From NCBI RefSeq assembly GCF_023822045.1, contig NZ_CP084712.1, positions 4,615,490 through 4,679,489 of the forward strand: a stretch of DNA of 64,000 bases. The letters run 5' to 3'. The DNA is from Sphingopyxis sp. USTB-05 (GTDB lineage: Bacteria; Pseudomonadota; Alphaproteobacteria; Sphingomonadales; Sphingomonadaceae). Both the position numbers and the translations under genes were made by a program. Within the stretch, counting starts at the first letter, position 1; each line of letters begins with the position of its first letter. Below are positions 25,930 to 33,484 of this stretch, piece by piece. The notes beneath the pieces were generated by a model. The model searched no databases, was not told the origin of the DNA, and saw only the letters and a program-made list of their open reading frames with translations.

Positions 25930-27303
25930 ATGCGCATGTCATACAGCCCGCTCGCCCTCGCCGCCGCCTTGCTGGCCGCCGCACCCGTCCACGCCAAGCC
26001 CGCCGATACCGACGCGGCGAAAAAGATATTGAAGGACAGCATTGCGATCCCGACGGTCGAAGGGCGCGGACAGGTGCCGAAGCTCGCGGCCTATTATGCG
26101 AGCGTGCTGAAAGCCGCGGGCTATGCTGACAGCGATATCGAGATCACGCCGATGGGCGAAACCGCAACCTTTGCCGCGACGCTCGCCGGAACGGGCAAGG
26201 GCAAGCCGATCGTGCTGCTCGGCCACATGGACGTCGTCGAGGCCGACCCCAAGGACTGGACGCGTGATCCCTTCGTGCCCGTCGAGGAGGAAGGCTATAT
26301 TTTCGGCCGCGGGTCGGAGGATAACAAGTTCGACGTCTCGATGATGGTCGCCACGATGGCACAGCTCAAAAAGGACGGCTTCAAGCCGAAGCGTTCGATC
26401 ATCCTGTTGCTTTCCGGTGACGAGGAAACTTCGATGGTGACGACGCGCGCGCTTGCGGCGAAGTATAAGGGCGCCGAATTCGCCTTGAACGGCGACGGCG
26501 GCGGCGGGCTGATCGGCGAGGACGGCAAGCCCAAATATTACGGCCTGCAGGCGGGCGAGAAGACCTATGCCGACTTCACGCTCGAAGTGACCAATCCCGG
26601 CGGCCACAGTTCGCGCCCGTCGGACACCAATGCGATCGTCCAGCTTTCGAACGCGCTCGCCAAAGTCGGCGCCTATCGCTTCACGCCGCAACAAAATGAG
26701 CTGACCAAGGTCGGCATGCCTATCGTCGCCGATCAGGTCGGCGGCGATATCGGCGCGGCGCTCAAGGCTTTTGCCGCCAACCCCGCCGATGCGAAAGCCA
26801 TCGCAGCAATCCGTGCCGACCCCGAATATATCGGCCAGATCGGTACCACTTGCGTCCCGACGCTGACCAAGGGCGGACATGCCGAAAATGCGCTGCCCCA
26901 GCGGGCGACCGCGAATATCAACTGCCGCATCTTTCCCGGCGTTCCGGTCGAAACGGTGCGTGCCGAGCTCGAAAAGGTGATCGCCGATCCTGCGGTCAAG
27001 GTGAAGACCGATCCCGACGCGAGCGCGAGCGATGCATCGCCGCTGCGCCCCGATGTCGTCGCGGCGGTGACGAAGGCCGTGCATGCGCGCGCGCCGGGCC
27101 TGCCGATCATCCCGTCGATGAGCGCGGGCGCCACCGACAGCTATCATTTCCGCATTCAGGGCGTGCCGAGCTATGGTGTCGCGGGCCTTTTCTCAAAGGC
27201 CAGCGACAGTTATGCGCACGGCCTTAACGAGCGCGTCCCCGTCGACGCGATCACGCCCGCGCTCGCGCATTGGGACAGCCTGCTGCGCGATCTTTCGAGA
27301 TAA
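25930..27303 (+). CDS. exported M20/M25/M40-family metallopeptidase
   Basis: A 457-residue zinc hydrolase with a signal peptide of about 22 residues (LALAAALLAAAPVHAK), so it is periplasmic or secreted. Metal ligands are visible in LLGHMDVVEAD, GRGSEDNKFD and LSGDEETSM, plus His in the ATDSYHFR region. A dimerisation insert follows, with NPGGHSSRPSDTNA. Family members are dipeptidases or amide hydrolases. It is 70 bp from the BdcR-like gene and ends in a 9 bp stem before the convergent TetR gene. Confidence 0.87.
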   Translation: MRMSYSPLALAAALLAAAPVHAKPADTDAAKKILKDSIAIPTVEGRGQVPKLAAYYASVLKAAGYADSDIEITPMGETATFAATLAGTGKGKPIVLLGHMDVVEADPKDWTRDPFVPVEEEGYIFGRGSEDNKFDVSMMVATMAQLKKDGFKPKRSIILLLSGDEETSMVTTRALAAKYKGAEFALNGDGGGGLIGEDGKPKYYGLQAGEKTYADFTLEVTNPGGHSSRPSDTNAIVQLSNALAKVGAYRFTPQQNELTKVGMPIVADQVGGDIGAALKAFAANPADAKAIAAIRADPEYIGQIGTTCVPTLTKGGHAENALPQRATANINCRIFPGVPVETVRAELEKVIADPAVKVKTDPDASASDASPLRPDVVAAVTKAVHARAPGLPIIPSMSAGATDSYHFRIQGVPSYGVAGLFSKASDSYAHGLNERVPVDAITPALAHWDSLLRDLSR

Positions 27304-27308
27304 CTGCT

Positions 27309-27335
27309 CGTCGCCCCGGCTTTGCTGGGGCGACG
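27309..27335. terminator. hairpin between convergent genes
   Basis: A perfect 9 bp stem, CGTCGCCCC at 27309-27317 with GGGGCGACG at 27327-27335, encloses a 9 base loop. It fills the 34 bp between the peptidase stop and the stop of the convergent TetR gene. No T-tract follows, so termination is plausible but not certain. Confidence 0.55.
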
Positions 27336-27337
27336 CG

Positions 27338-27928
27338 CTACACCAAAGCGCTCACCGCGCGCTCGACCATCTGGACTGCCGCATCCGCGCCGAAGCTTGT
27401 CGAGTCGAGCGACAGTTCGAGCCACAAGCCGTCGACCATGGCGGTCAGCATGATCGCCAGCCGTTCGGCATCCGCCGCGCCGCATGCCGTGAGCAACTCG
27501 CCCAGCCGTTCGCGATAGCCGGCGTAGCTTTCCGCGTGGATGTCCGCCATCCGTGCATCGCTTCGTGCCAGCGCCCAAAAGGCGGTCCATGCGCCCAGCA
27601 GTTCGGGATCGGTCACCGGCGGACGGAAGCTGGCGGTAAGATATGCGTTCAGCCGCGCGCGCGAATCCTTGCCCGCGCCCTCGACCGCCGCCGCGAAAAT
27701 CGCGTCCATCCGGTCGCTCGTCGCTTGATAAGTGGCCGCGACCAGATCGTCGATGCCGCCGAAATAATGGCGCAGCAGACCGGGCGAAACACCTGCCTTT
27801 GCGCAGATGGCTCGAACATTCGTGCCCGCAAGACCATGTTCGGCAAGCACCGCCGCAGTCGCCTCGATCAGGTCGGCCCGGCGGGCATCGGCGCTTTCGC
27901 GCGTAAAGGCTTGGCGAGAGGGCTGCAT
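27338..27928 (-). CDS. TetR-family regulator (BetI-like)
   Basis: A 196-residue repressor. The HTH at residues 15-60 reads RRADLIEATAAVLAEHGLAGTNVRAICAKAGVSPGLLRHYFGG. The C-terminal domain (WTAFWALARSDARMADIHAESYAGYR) resembles BetI_C. BetI represses choline/betaine genes, but the ligand here is unknown. It is divergent from the Rieske oxygenase gene, only 33 bp from its ATG. A palindrome covers this gap, so it most likely controls the Rieske-FAD cluster and itself. Confidence 0.87.
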   Translation of the reverse strand: MQPSRQAFTRESADARRADLIEATAAVLAEHGLAGTNVRAICAKAGVSPGLLRHYFGGIDDLVAATYQATSDRMDAIFAAAVEGAGKDSRARLNAYLTASFRPPVTDPELLGAWTAFWALARSDARMADIHAESYAGYRERLGELLTACGAADAERLAIMLTAMVDGLWLELSLDSTSFGADAAVQMVERAVSALV

Positions 27929-27929
27929 G

Positions 27930-27951
27930 TTGTTATACGTTTGTACAACAA
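27930..27951. promoter_or_regulatory. candidate operator between TetR and Rieske genes
   Basis: The arms TTGTTATAC (27930-27938) and GTACAACAA (27943-27951) are inverted with one mismatch around a 4 bp centre. The site lies in the 33 bp between the divergent ATGs at 27928 and 27962, where a single regulator could block both promoters. Confidence 0.65.
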
Positions 27952-27961
27952 GGACGGGATT

Positions 27962-29131
27962 ATGGCAACGCTACGCGACACTTTCGACAACATCGACCCG
28001 CTGGACGGCTGGTCGCTTCCCGCGTGGACATACAGCGACCCCGATTTCTACGCCGCCGAAATGGAGCGCATCTTCCGCCCGAGCTGGCAGGTCGTCTGCC
28101 ACGACAGCGATATCCCGAACGTCGGCGACTGGCACAGCATCGACTATTGCGGCGAGAGCGTGATCCTGGTGCGCGGCACCGACCGCAACGTGCGCGCTTT
28201 CACTAATGTGTGCCGCCACCGCGGCTCGCGCCTCGTCGATGGCGCGGCCGGCTGCGCGAAGAAGCTCGTCTGCCCCTATCACGCCTGGACCTATGAACTC
28301 GACGGCCGCCTGACCGGGGTTCCCGATTCGGCGAGCTATCCGACGCTCGACAAGAGCAAGGCCGGGCTCGTTCCTGTGGGGCTCGAACAATGGCGCGGTT
28401 TCTGGTTCGTGCGGCTGGAGGATGATGGCGGGCCGTCGGTCGCATCGATGATGGCACCCTATGAGGCGCAGGTCGCTCCGTACCGTTTCGAGGAACTCGG
28501 CGCTTTGGGCCGCGTCACGCTGCGCCCGCGCGAGGTGAACTGGAAGAATGTCGGCGACAATTATTCGGACGGCCTTCACATCCCCGTCGCGCACCCTGGG
28601 CTGACGCGGCTTTTCGGCAAAAGCTATGGTGTCGAGGCCGAGGATAATGTCGATCGCATGTGGGGCGACCTGATCGACCGGCCGTCGGTGAACTGGTCCG
28701 AACGCATGTATCAACGACTGCTGCCCCCGGTGCCGCATTTGCCCGAAGCGAACCAGCGCCACTGGCTCTATTTCAAGCTGTGGCCGAATGTCGCGTTCGA
28801 CATCTATCCCGATCAGGTCGATTTCATGCAATGGCTTCCAACCGGGCCGACGACCTGCCTGATCCGCGAGATCAGCTATGTGCTCCCCGATGAGCGCCGC
28901 GAGATGAAGGCTGCGCGCTACCTCAACTGGCGCATCAACCGACAGGTCAACGCCGAGGACACCGAACTGATCACGCGCGTCCAGCAGGGGATGCAGTCAA
29001 AGAGCTTCACCATGGGACCGCTCAGCGACAAGGAAGTGTGCCTCAAGCATTTCTGCTCGCGGATGCGCGACCTGGTTCCAGAGGCGCGGCTGGAGCGAGC
29101 GCCGGCGTCGGGGTGGAGCAGGAGGGGATGA
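27962..29131 (+). CDS. Rieske non-heme iron oxygenase, alpha subunit type
   Basis: A 389-residue oxygenase. The Rieske 2Fe-2S site is Cys84-x-His86 (CRHRG) and Cys104-x2-His107 (CPYHAW). The mononuclear iron site is in NVGDNYSDGLHIPVAHPGL, with bridging Asp203 and ligands His206 and His211; Asp near 284 (FDIYPDQ) is the likely third ligand. Such enzymes hydroxylate or demethylate aromatic or alkylammonium compounds using electrons from a reductase, which is not adjacent. AGGACGGG precedes the ATG. A palindromic repeat separates it from the FAD genes. The aromatic-ring versus betaine/carnitine-type substrate question is open. Confidence 0.85.
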   Translation: MATLRDTFDNIDPLDGWSLPAWTYSDPDFYAAEMERIFRPSWQVVCHDSDIPNVGDWHSIDYCGESVILVRGTDRNVRAFTNVCRHRGSRLVDGAAGCAKKLVCPYHAWTYELDGRLTGVPDSASYPTLDKSKAGLVPVGLEQWRGFWFVRLEDDGGPSVASMMAPYEAQVAPYRFEELGALGRVTLRPREVNWKNVGDNYSDGLHIPVAHPGLTRLFGKSYGVEAEDNVDRMWGDLIDRPSVNWSERMYQRLLPPVPHLPEANQRHWLYFKLWPNVAFDIYPDQVDFMQWLPTGPTTCLIREISYVLPDERREMKAARYLNWRINRQVNAEDTELITRVQQGMQSKSFTMGPLSDKEVCLKHFCSRMRDLVPEARLERAPASGWSRRG

Positions 29132-29155
29132 GTATCCTCCTATTTCCGTTCGCAT

Positions 29156-29215
29156 CGAGCGAAGTCGAGATGCCCATCGGGAACGCCCTGCCTCCCGGTG
29201 TCTCGACTTCGCTCG
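29156..29215. repeat. inverted repeat with 15 bp arms
   Basis: The arms CGAGCGAAGTCGAGA (29156-29170) and its exact complement (29201-29215) enclose 30 bp. The element lies between the Rieske and FAD-monooxygenase genes, ending 18 bp before the latter's start, and would form a strong hairpin within the transcript. Confidence 0.8.
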
Positions 29216-29233
29216 ACACGACCGGAGATAGCC

Positions 29234-30451
29234 ATGGCTGATCTACCTACTATCATCGTGGGCGGCGGACCCGCGGGCATGGTCGCCGGCCTGCTGCTCG
29301 CGCGCGCCGGCGTGCCTGTCACCATCCTCGAAAAGCACGCCGACTTCCTCCGCGATTTCCGCGGCGACACGGTGCATCCCTCGACGCTCGCACTGTTCAA
29401 CGAGATCGGTCTGCTCGAAGAGTTGCTGAAAGAGCCGCACGCTGCGATCGACACGATGACGCTGAACTTGCTCGGCGGTCACTATACGATCGCGACGATG
29501 AAGCATCTGCCCGTCGCGGCGCGCTTTGTCGCGATGATGCCGCAATGGGATTTGCTCGATTTCATCGCCGGGCAGGGCCGGAAATATCCGACCTTCGACC
29601 TGCGCATGTCGACCGAGGCGACTGGGTTGACCTTCGATGCGAACGGCCGCGCCAGCGGCGTGGCGCTGGCCAGCGGCGAAACCTTGCCCGCGCGGCTCGT
29701 CATCGCTGCCGACGGCCGTCGCTCGGTGCTGCGCGATGCCGCCGAATTGCCTCTCGAAGATCTGGGCGCGCCGATGGATGTGCTGTGGTTTCGTGTCCCC
29801 GTTCCGGCAGGAATGAACATGTCCGAAGTCGCGCTCGGCACGATCGACAAGGGCGGCATGGTCGTCGCAATCCCGCGCGGCGATTATTGGCAATGCGCGC
29901 AGATCATCGAAAAGGGCGGCTTCGCTCCGATCGAGGCGCGGGGAATTGCAGCGTTTCGCGACAAGGTGGTCGAAATTGCCCCGGGTCTGGCTGCGGGGAT
30001 TGAGGCGATCCAGAGCTTCGACGATGTGAAATTGCTTTCGGTCGCGCTCGACCGGCTGACGCGCTGGTCGCGCCCCGGCCTGCTTGCGATCGGCGATGCC
30101 GCACACGCGATGTCGCCCGTCGGCGGTGTCGGCATCAATCTCGCTGTGCAGGATGCGGTTGCGGCAGCGAACATCCTTGCGGCGCCGCTCGCTGCGGGCG
30201 CCGACCCCGATCCGCTGCTCGCGCGCGTGCAGGAGCGCCGCTGGAAACCGACGACGCGTATGCAGGCGATCCAGCGGTTCGCGCATCAGCGCGTCATCGA
30301 ACCGATGTTGCGCGGCGAAATCACGCGTGTGCCCTTCGCTGTCCGCTTGCTCGACCGCGTTCCGCTGCTGCGCCGCATTCCGGGCCGAATCCTCGGCCTC
30401 GGCTTCGGCCGCCAACATGTTCAATCCCCGCTCGCGAAAGATTTTCAATGA
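29234..30451 (+). CDS. FAD-dependent monooxygenase (UbiH/PHBH fold)
   Basis: A 405-residue flavoprotein hydroxylase. The Rossmann GGGPAG lies at residues 9-14, the DG motif is at AADGRRSVL, and the FAD-ribityl motif is GDAAHAMSPVGGVGINLAVQDA near residue 290. No covalent flavin site is seen. The frame is open upstream to 29198, but ATG 29234 is preceded by GGAG and starts the fold. The stop overlaps the next flavoprotein by 4 bp. It probably acts on an aromatic or cyclic intermediate in the same pathway as the upstream Rieske enzyme (inference). Confidence 0.87.
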   Translation: MADLPTIIVGGGPAGMVAGLLLARAGVPVTILEKHADFLRDFRGDTVHPSTLALFNEIGLLEELLKEPHAAIDTMTLNLLGGHYTIATMKHLPVAARFVAMMPQWDLLDFIAGQGRKYPTFDLRMSTEATGLTFDANGRASGVALASGETLPARLVIAADGRRSVLRDAAELPLEDLGAPMDVLWFRVPVPAGMNMSEVALGTIDKGGMVVAIPRGDYWQCAQIIEKGGFAPIEARGIAAFRDKVVEIAPGLAAGIEAIQSFDDVKLLSVALDRLTRWSRPGLLAIGDAAHAMSPVGGVGINLAVQDAVAAANILAAPLAAGADPDPLLARVQERRWKPTTRMQAIQRFAHQRVIEPMLRGEITRVPFAVRLLDRVPLLRRIPGRILGLGFGRQHVQSPLAKDFQ

Positions 30452-32052
30452 CCAAAGCCTATGACGCCCTGATTATCGGTGCCGGCCACAACGGCCTCGT
30501 CTGCGCCTTCTATCTTGCCAAGGCGGGGCTGAAGGTACGCATCGTCGAGGCGCGGGATGTTGTTGGCGGTGCCGCGGTGACCGAGGAATTCGCCCCGGGT
30601 TTCCGCAATTCGGTCGCGAGCTATACGGTCAGCCTGCTGCAGCCGAAGGTGATCGCCGACATGAAGCTGGCCGATCACGGTTACCGCGTGATCGAGCGGC
30701 CGATCAGCAATTTCCTGCCGCAAGAGGATGGCGGTTATCTGAAGCTCGGCGGCGGGCTCGAACGGACGCAGGCCGAGTTCCGCAAGTTCAGCAATCGCGA
30801 CGCCGAGGTGCTGCCGCAATATTATGACGCGCTTGAAAATGTCGCCGAACTGCTTCGCGACCTCGCGCTGCGCGTCCCGCCCAATGTCGGCGAAGGACTG
30901 CGCACGCTGCTCGACGGCGCGCGGCAGGGGCGGCGCTTTGCAGGCCTCAGCCTCGAACAACAGCGCGATGTGCTCGACCTCTTCACGAAATCGGCGCGCA
31001 CGATGCTCGATAGCTGGTTCGAAAGCGAGGCGGTCAAGGCTGCCTTCGGCTTCGACGCCGTAGTCGGCAACTACGCCAGCCCCGATACGCCGGGTAGTGC
31101 CTATGTCCTCCTCCACCACGTCTTTGGTGAGGTGAACGGCAAGAAGGGCGCATGGGGCCATAGCGTCGGCGGCATGGGCAAGATTACCGAGATCATGGCG
31201 AAGGTCTGCCGCGACATGGGTGTCGAGATCAGCCTCGAAAGCCCCGTTGCCAAGGTACTTGTCGACGGCGGCAAGGCGGTCGGCGTCAAGCTTGTCGGCG
31301 GCGAGGAAATCGCCGCGGCGCGGGTGATCGCCAATGTCGGTCCGAAGCTACTCTACGAGCGGATGATGGACGCGAGCGATCTGCCCGCCGACTTCGAACG
31401 CCGGATCAAGGGCTTCAAGGCGGGCAGCGGCACGTTCCGCATGAATGTCGCGCTCAGCGAGCTGCCGAAATTCACCTGCCTTCCCGAACCGGGCGAGCAT
31501 CATCAGTCGGGGATCATCCTCGCGCCGACGCTCGATTATATGGACCGCGCTTTCCTCGATGCGAAGCAGTACGGCTGGTCGAAGGCGCCGATCGTCGAGA
31601 TGCTGATCCCTTCGACCGTCGACGACAGCCTCGCGCCCGAGGGGTGCCATGTCGCGAGCCTGTTCTGCCAGCAGTTTGCGCCGGAGTTGCCCGGCGGGCG
31701 TGATTGGGACGATGAGGAGGGGGCCGCGGCCGACTGCATCATCGACACGGTCGAAAAGCACGCGCCCGGATTCCGCGCGAGCATCGTTGGCCAGACGCGC
31801 CTTTCGCCCAAGGGGCTCGAACGCAAATTCGGCCTCGTCGGCGGCGACATCATGCACGGCAATATGAGCCTCGATCAATTGTGGGCCGCACGGCCCGTGC
31901 TCGGCAATGGTGGCTATCGTGGGCCGGTGAAGGGGCTCTATATGTGCGGTGCGGGCACGCATCCGGGTGGCGGCGTCACCGGCGCACCGGGACATAATGC
32001 CGCCGAGGTCATCTTACGCGATCGGGGCTTCTTCGCCCCCCGATGGCGTTGA
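30448..32052 (+). CDS. FAD-dependent oxidoreductase, phytoene-desaturase/PYROXD2-like
   Basis: A 534-residue amine-oxidase-type flavoprotein. The dinucleotide motif GAGHNG occurs near the start (residues 10-15), EARDVVGGAAVTEEF completes the ADP-binding region, and GLYMCGAGTHPGGGVTGAPGHNAAE forms the C-terminal FAD motif. The internal wording resembles bacterial relatives of PYROXD2 and carotenoid desaturases, many of unknown substrate. It overlaps the monooxygenase by 4 bp and its last 39 bp overlap the convergent permease. The TetR-Rieske-FAD-FAD order suggests one catabolic or modification pathway. Confidence 0.87.
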   Translation: MTKAYDALIIGAGHNGLVCAFYLAKAGLKVRIVEARDVVGGAAVTEEFAPGFRNSVASYTVSLLQPKVIADMKLADHGYRVIERPISNFLPQEDGGYLKLGGGLERTQAEFRKFSNRDAEVLPQYYDALENVAELLRDLALRVPPNVGEGLRTLLDGARQGRRFAGLSLEQQRDVLDLFTKSARTMLDSWFESEAVKAAFGFDAVVGNYASPDTPGSAYVLLHHVFGEVNGKKGAWGHSVGGMGKITEIMAKVCRDMGVEISLESPVAKVLVDGGKAVGVKLVGGEEIAAARVIANVGPKLLYERMMDASDLPADFERRIKGFKAGSGTFRMNVALSELPKFTCLPEPGEHHQSGIILAPTLDYMDRAFLDAKQYGWSKAPIVEMLIPSTVDDSLAPEGCHVASLFCQQFAPELPGGRDWDDEEGAAADCIIDTVEKHAPGFRASIVGQTRLSPKGLERKFGLVGGDIMHGNMSLDQLWAARPVLGNGGYRGPVKGLYMCGAGTHPGGGVTGAPGHNAAEVILRDRGFFAPRWR

Positions 32053-33336
32053 GGCGGGCGCCGACTCGCGCGTCCACCAATATAGCGGCAACCCCGCCGC
32101 CATCAGAATCAGGCTCATCGCGCTGACCTGTAGCCCGGCGCCCCATAAGGTCCAGACCGAATAGGCTAGGCCGATAAGGGCGACCGGGATCGCGACGCGT
32201 AGCCGCAACGCGGCCGCCGCGCAGGAGAGGTAGAGCCAGAGCGTCACCGACGTCGACAGGATCGCCATGAAGGTGAACATTTCGGCGGTCGACTTGCTGT
32301 TGTTGAGAATGACGCACGCGGTCGCCAGCATGCTCGCGCAGAGCAGCGCCGCGACCGGCGTCCCGTGGCGGTTGGTGCGTGCGAACCACTGCGGAAACAG
32401 GCCCTGACGCGCGAGTGTGGCCGGCAGCTCGGCCTGGATCAGCGTAAAGCCGTTGAGCGCGCCGATTGCGCTGATCGCTGCGAAGGCGGCGATGAACAGC
32501 GCCGGCCCGTGGCCCCAATAGGTTTCGGCAAAAAGGGCGAAGGGTGCGTCGGATTTGGCGACTTCGTCCGCGGGCAGCATCAGCGCGACCGCCGAACAGA
32601 CGATCAGGTAGAGAATGCCGGTTGTCAGCGTGCCGATGATCGTCGCGCGCGGGATGGTGATGGTCGGGTCCTTGACCTTATCGGTCGCGACGCTCGCCGA
32701 TTCAAAGCCAAGCAGCGCCCATAAGGTCAGGATCGCCGATCCGCTGACCGCAGTCAGCGACAATCCCTCGGCCGGGAAGGGCGTCGTGACGACGGGTGTC
32801 TCGCCGCCGAACGCGACGGGGATAAGGACGATCACCGTCAACAGCGGGATCAGCTTGATGAGCAGTGTGACGACCTGGAATCGCCCCGCCGCGCGCGCGC
32901 CGCGCCAGTTGATTGCGGTGACGATCCAGATCAGGGCGAGCGTCGACAGCGCGATATGCTCGCCGAGCACGGGCGCAAACAGGCTGAGAAAGCTGACCGC
33001 AGCGACCGCGAGCGTAACATTGGCAGTCCACACCGACACCCAATAGGCCCAGCCAATCATGAAGCTGGGGATGCGTCCGAAAGCGAGTTGGACGAAAGCG
33101 GTCGGCCCGCTCGCCTTCGGAAAGGCGACAGTCAGCCGCGCGATCACCACGGCGAGCGCGAGCGCGCCGGCGATTGTGATCGCCCAGCCTGCAACGCCGT
33201 TCCAGCCAAAGGGAGCAAGGCTGGCGGGGAGGAGGAACACCCCCGACCCGATCATATTTCCCATGACGAGCGCGACGCACATCGAAAGGCCGAGCTTCTG
33301 GGCGGGCCTGACGCCTGCGGTCGTCGTATCTGTCAT
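32014..33336 (-). CDS. APC-superfamily amino acid/polyamine permease
   Basis: A 440-residue membrane transporter with about 12 hydrophobic helices. The first has the substrate-site wording LVMGNMIGSGVFLLPASLA; later helices include GALALAVVIARL, WALLGFESASVATDKVKDP and ALNGFTLIQAE. It resembles the basic amino acid/polyamine antiporter branch, so arginine, agmatine, putrescine or related amines are possible cargo. The frame is open upstream, but ATG 33336 is chosen because the APC N-terminus begins there. It converges on the PYROXD2-like gene with a 39 bp overlap of coding ends. Confidence 0.82.
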   Translation of the reverse strand: MTDTTTAGVRPAQKLGLSMCVALVMGNMIGSGVFLLPASLAPFGWNGVAGWAITIAGALALAVVIARLTVAFPKASGPTAFVQLAFGRIPSFMIGWAYWVSVWTANVTLAVAAVSFLSLFAPVLGEHIALSTLALIWIVTAINWRGARAAGRFQVVTLLIKLIPLLTVIVLIPVAFGGETPVVTTPFPAEGLSLTAVSGSAILTLWALLGFESASVATDKVKDPTITIPRATIIGTLTTGILYLIVCSAVALMLPADEVAKSDAPFALFAETYWGHGPALFIAAFAAISAIGALNGFTLIQAELPATLARQGLFPQWFARTNRHGTPVAALLCASMLATACVILNNSKSTAEMFTFMAILSTSVTLWLYLSCAAAALRLRVAIPVALIGLAYSVWTLWGAGLQVSAMSLILMAAGLPLYWWTRESAPASTPSGGEEAPIA

Positions 33337-33484
33337 GCGAAGCCGGTTCCCATCCTGAATGTCCGGTCGCGATCGACCCGGGCGTCGATACCGTCCGAAC
33401 GGGACCTGTTCGTCCATGCCCCGGGTGGGGAATGGTGTCCGGGGCGCGGCACGGCGGATATTGCGCCGCGCCCCGGCGGGTTGC

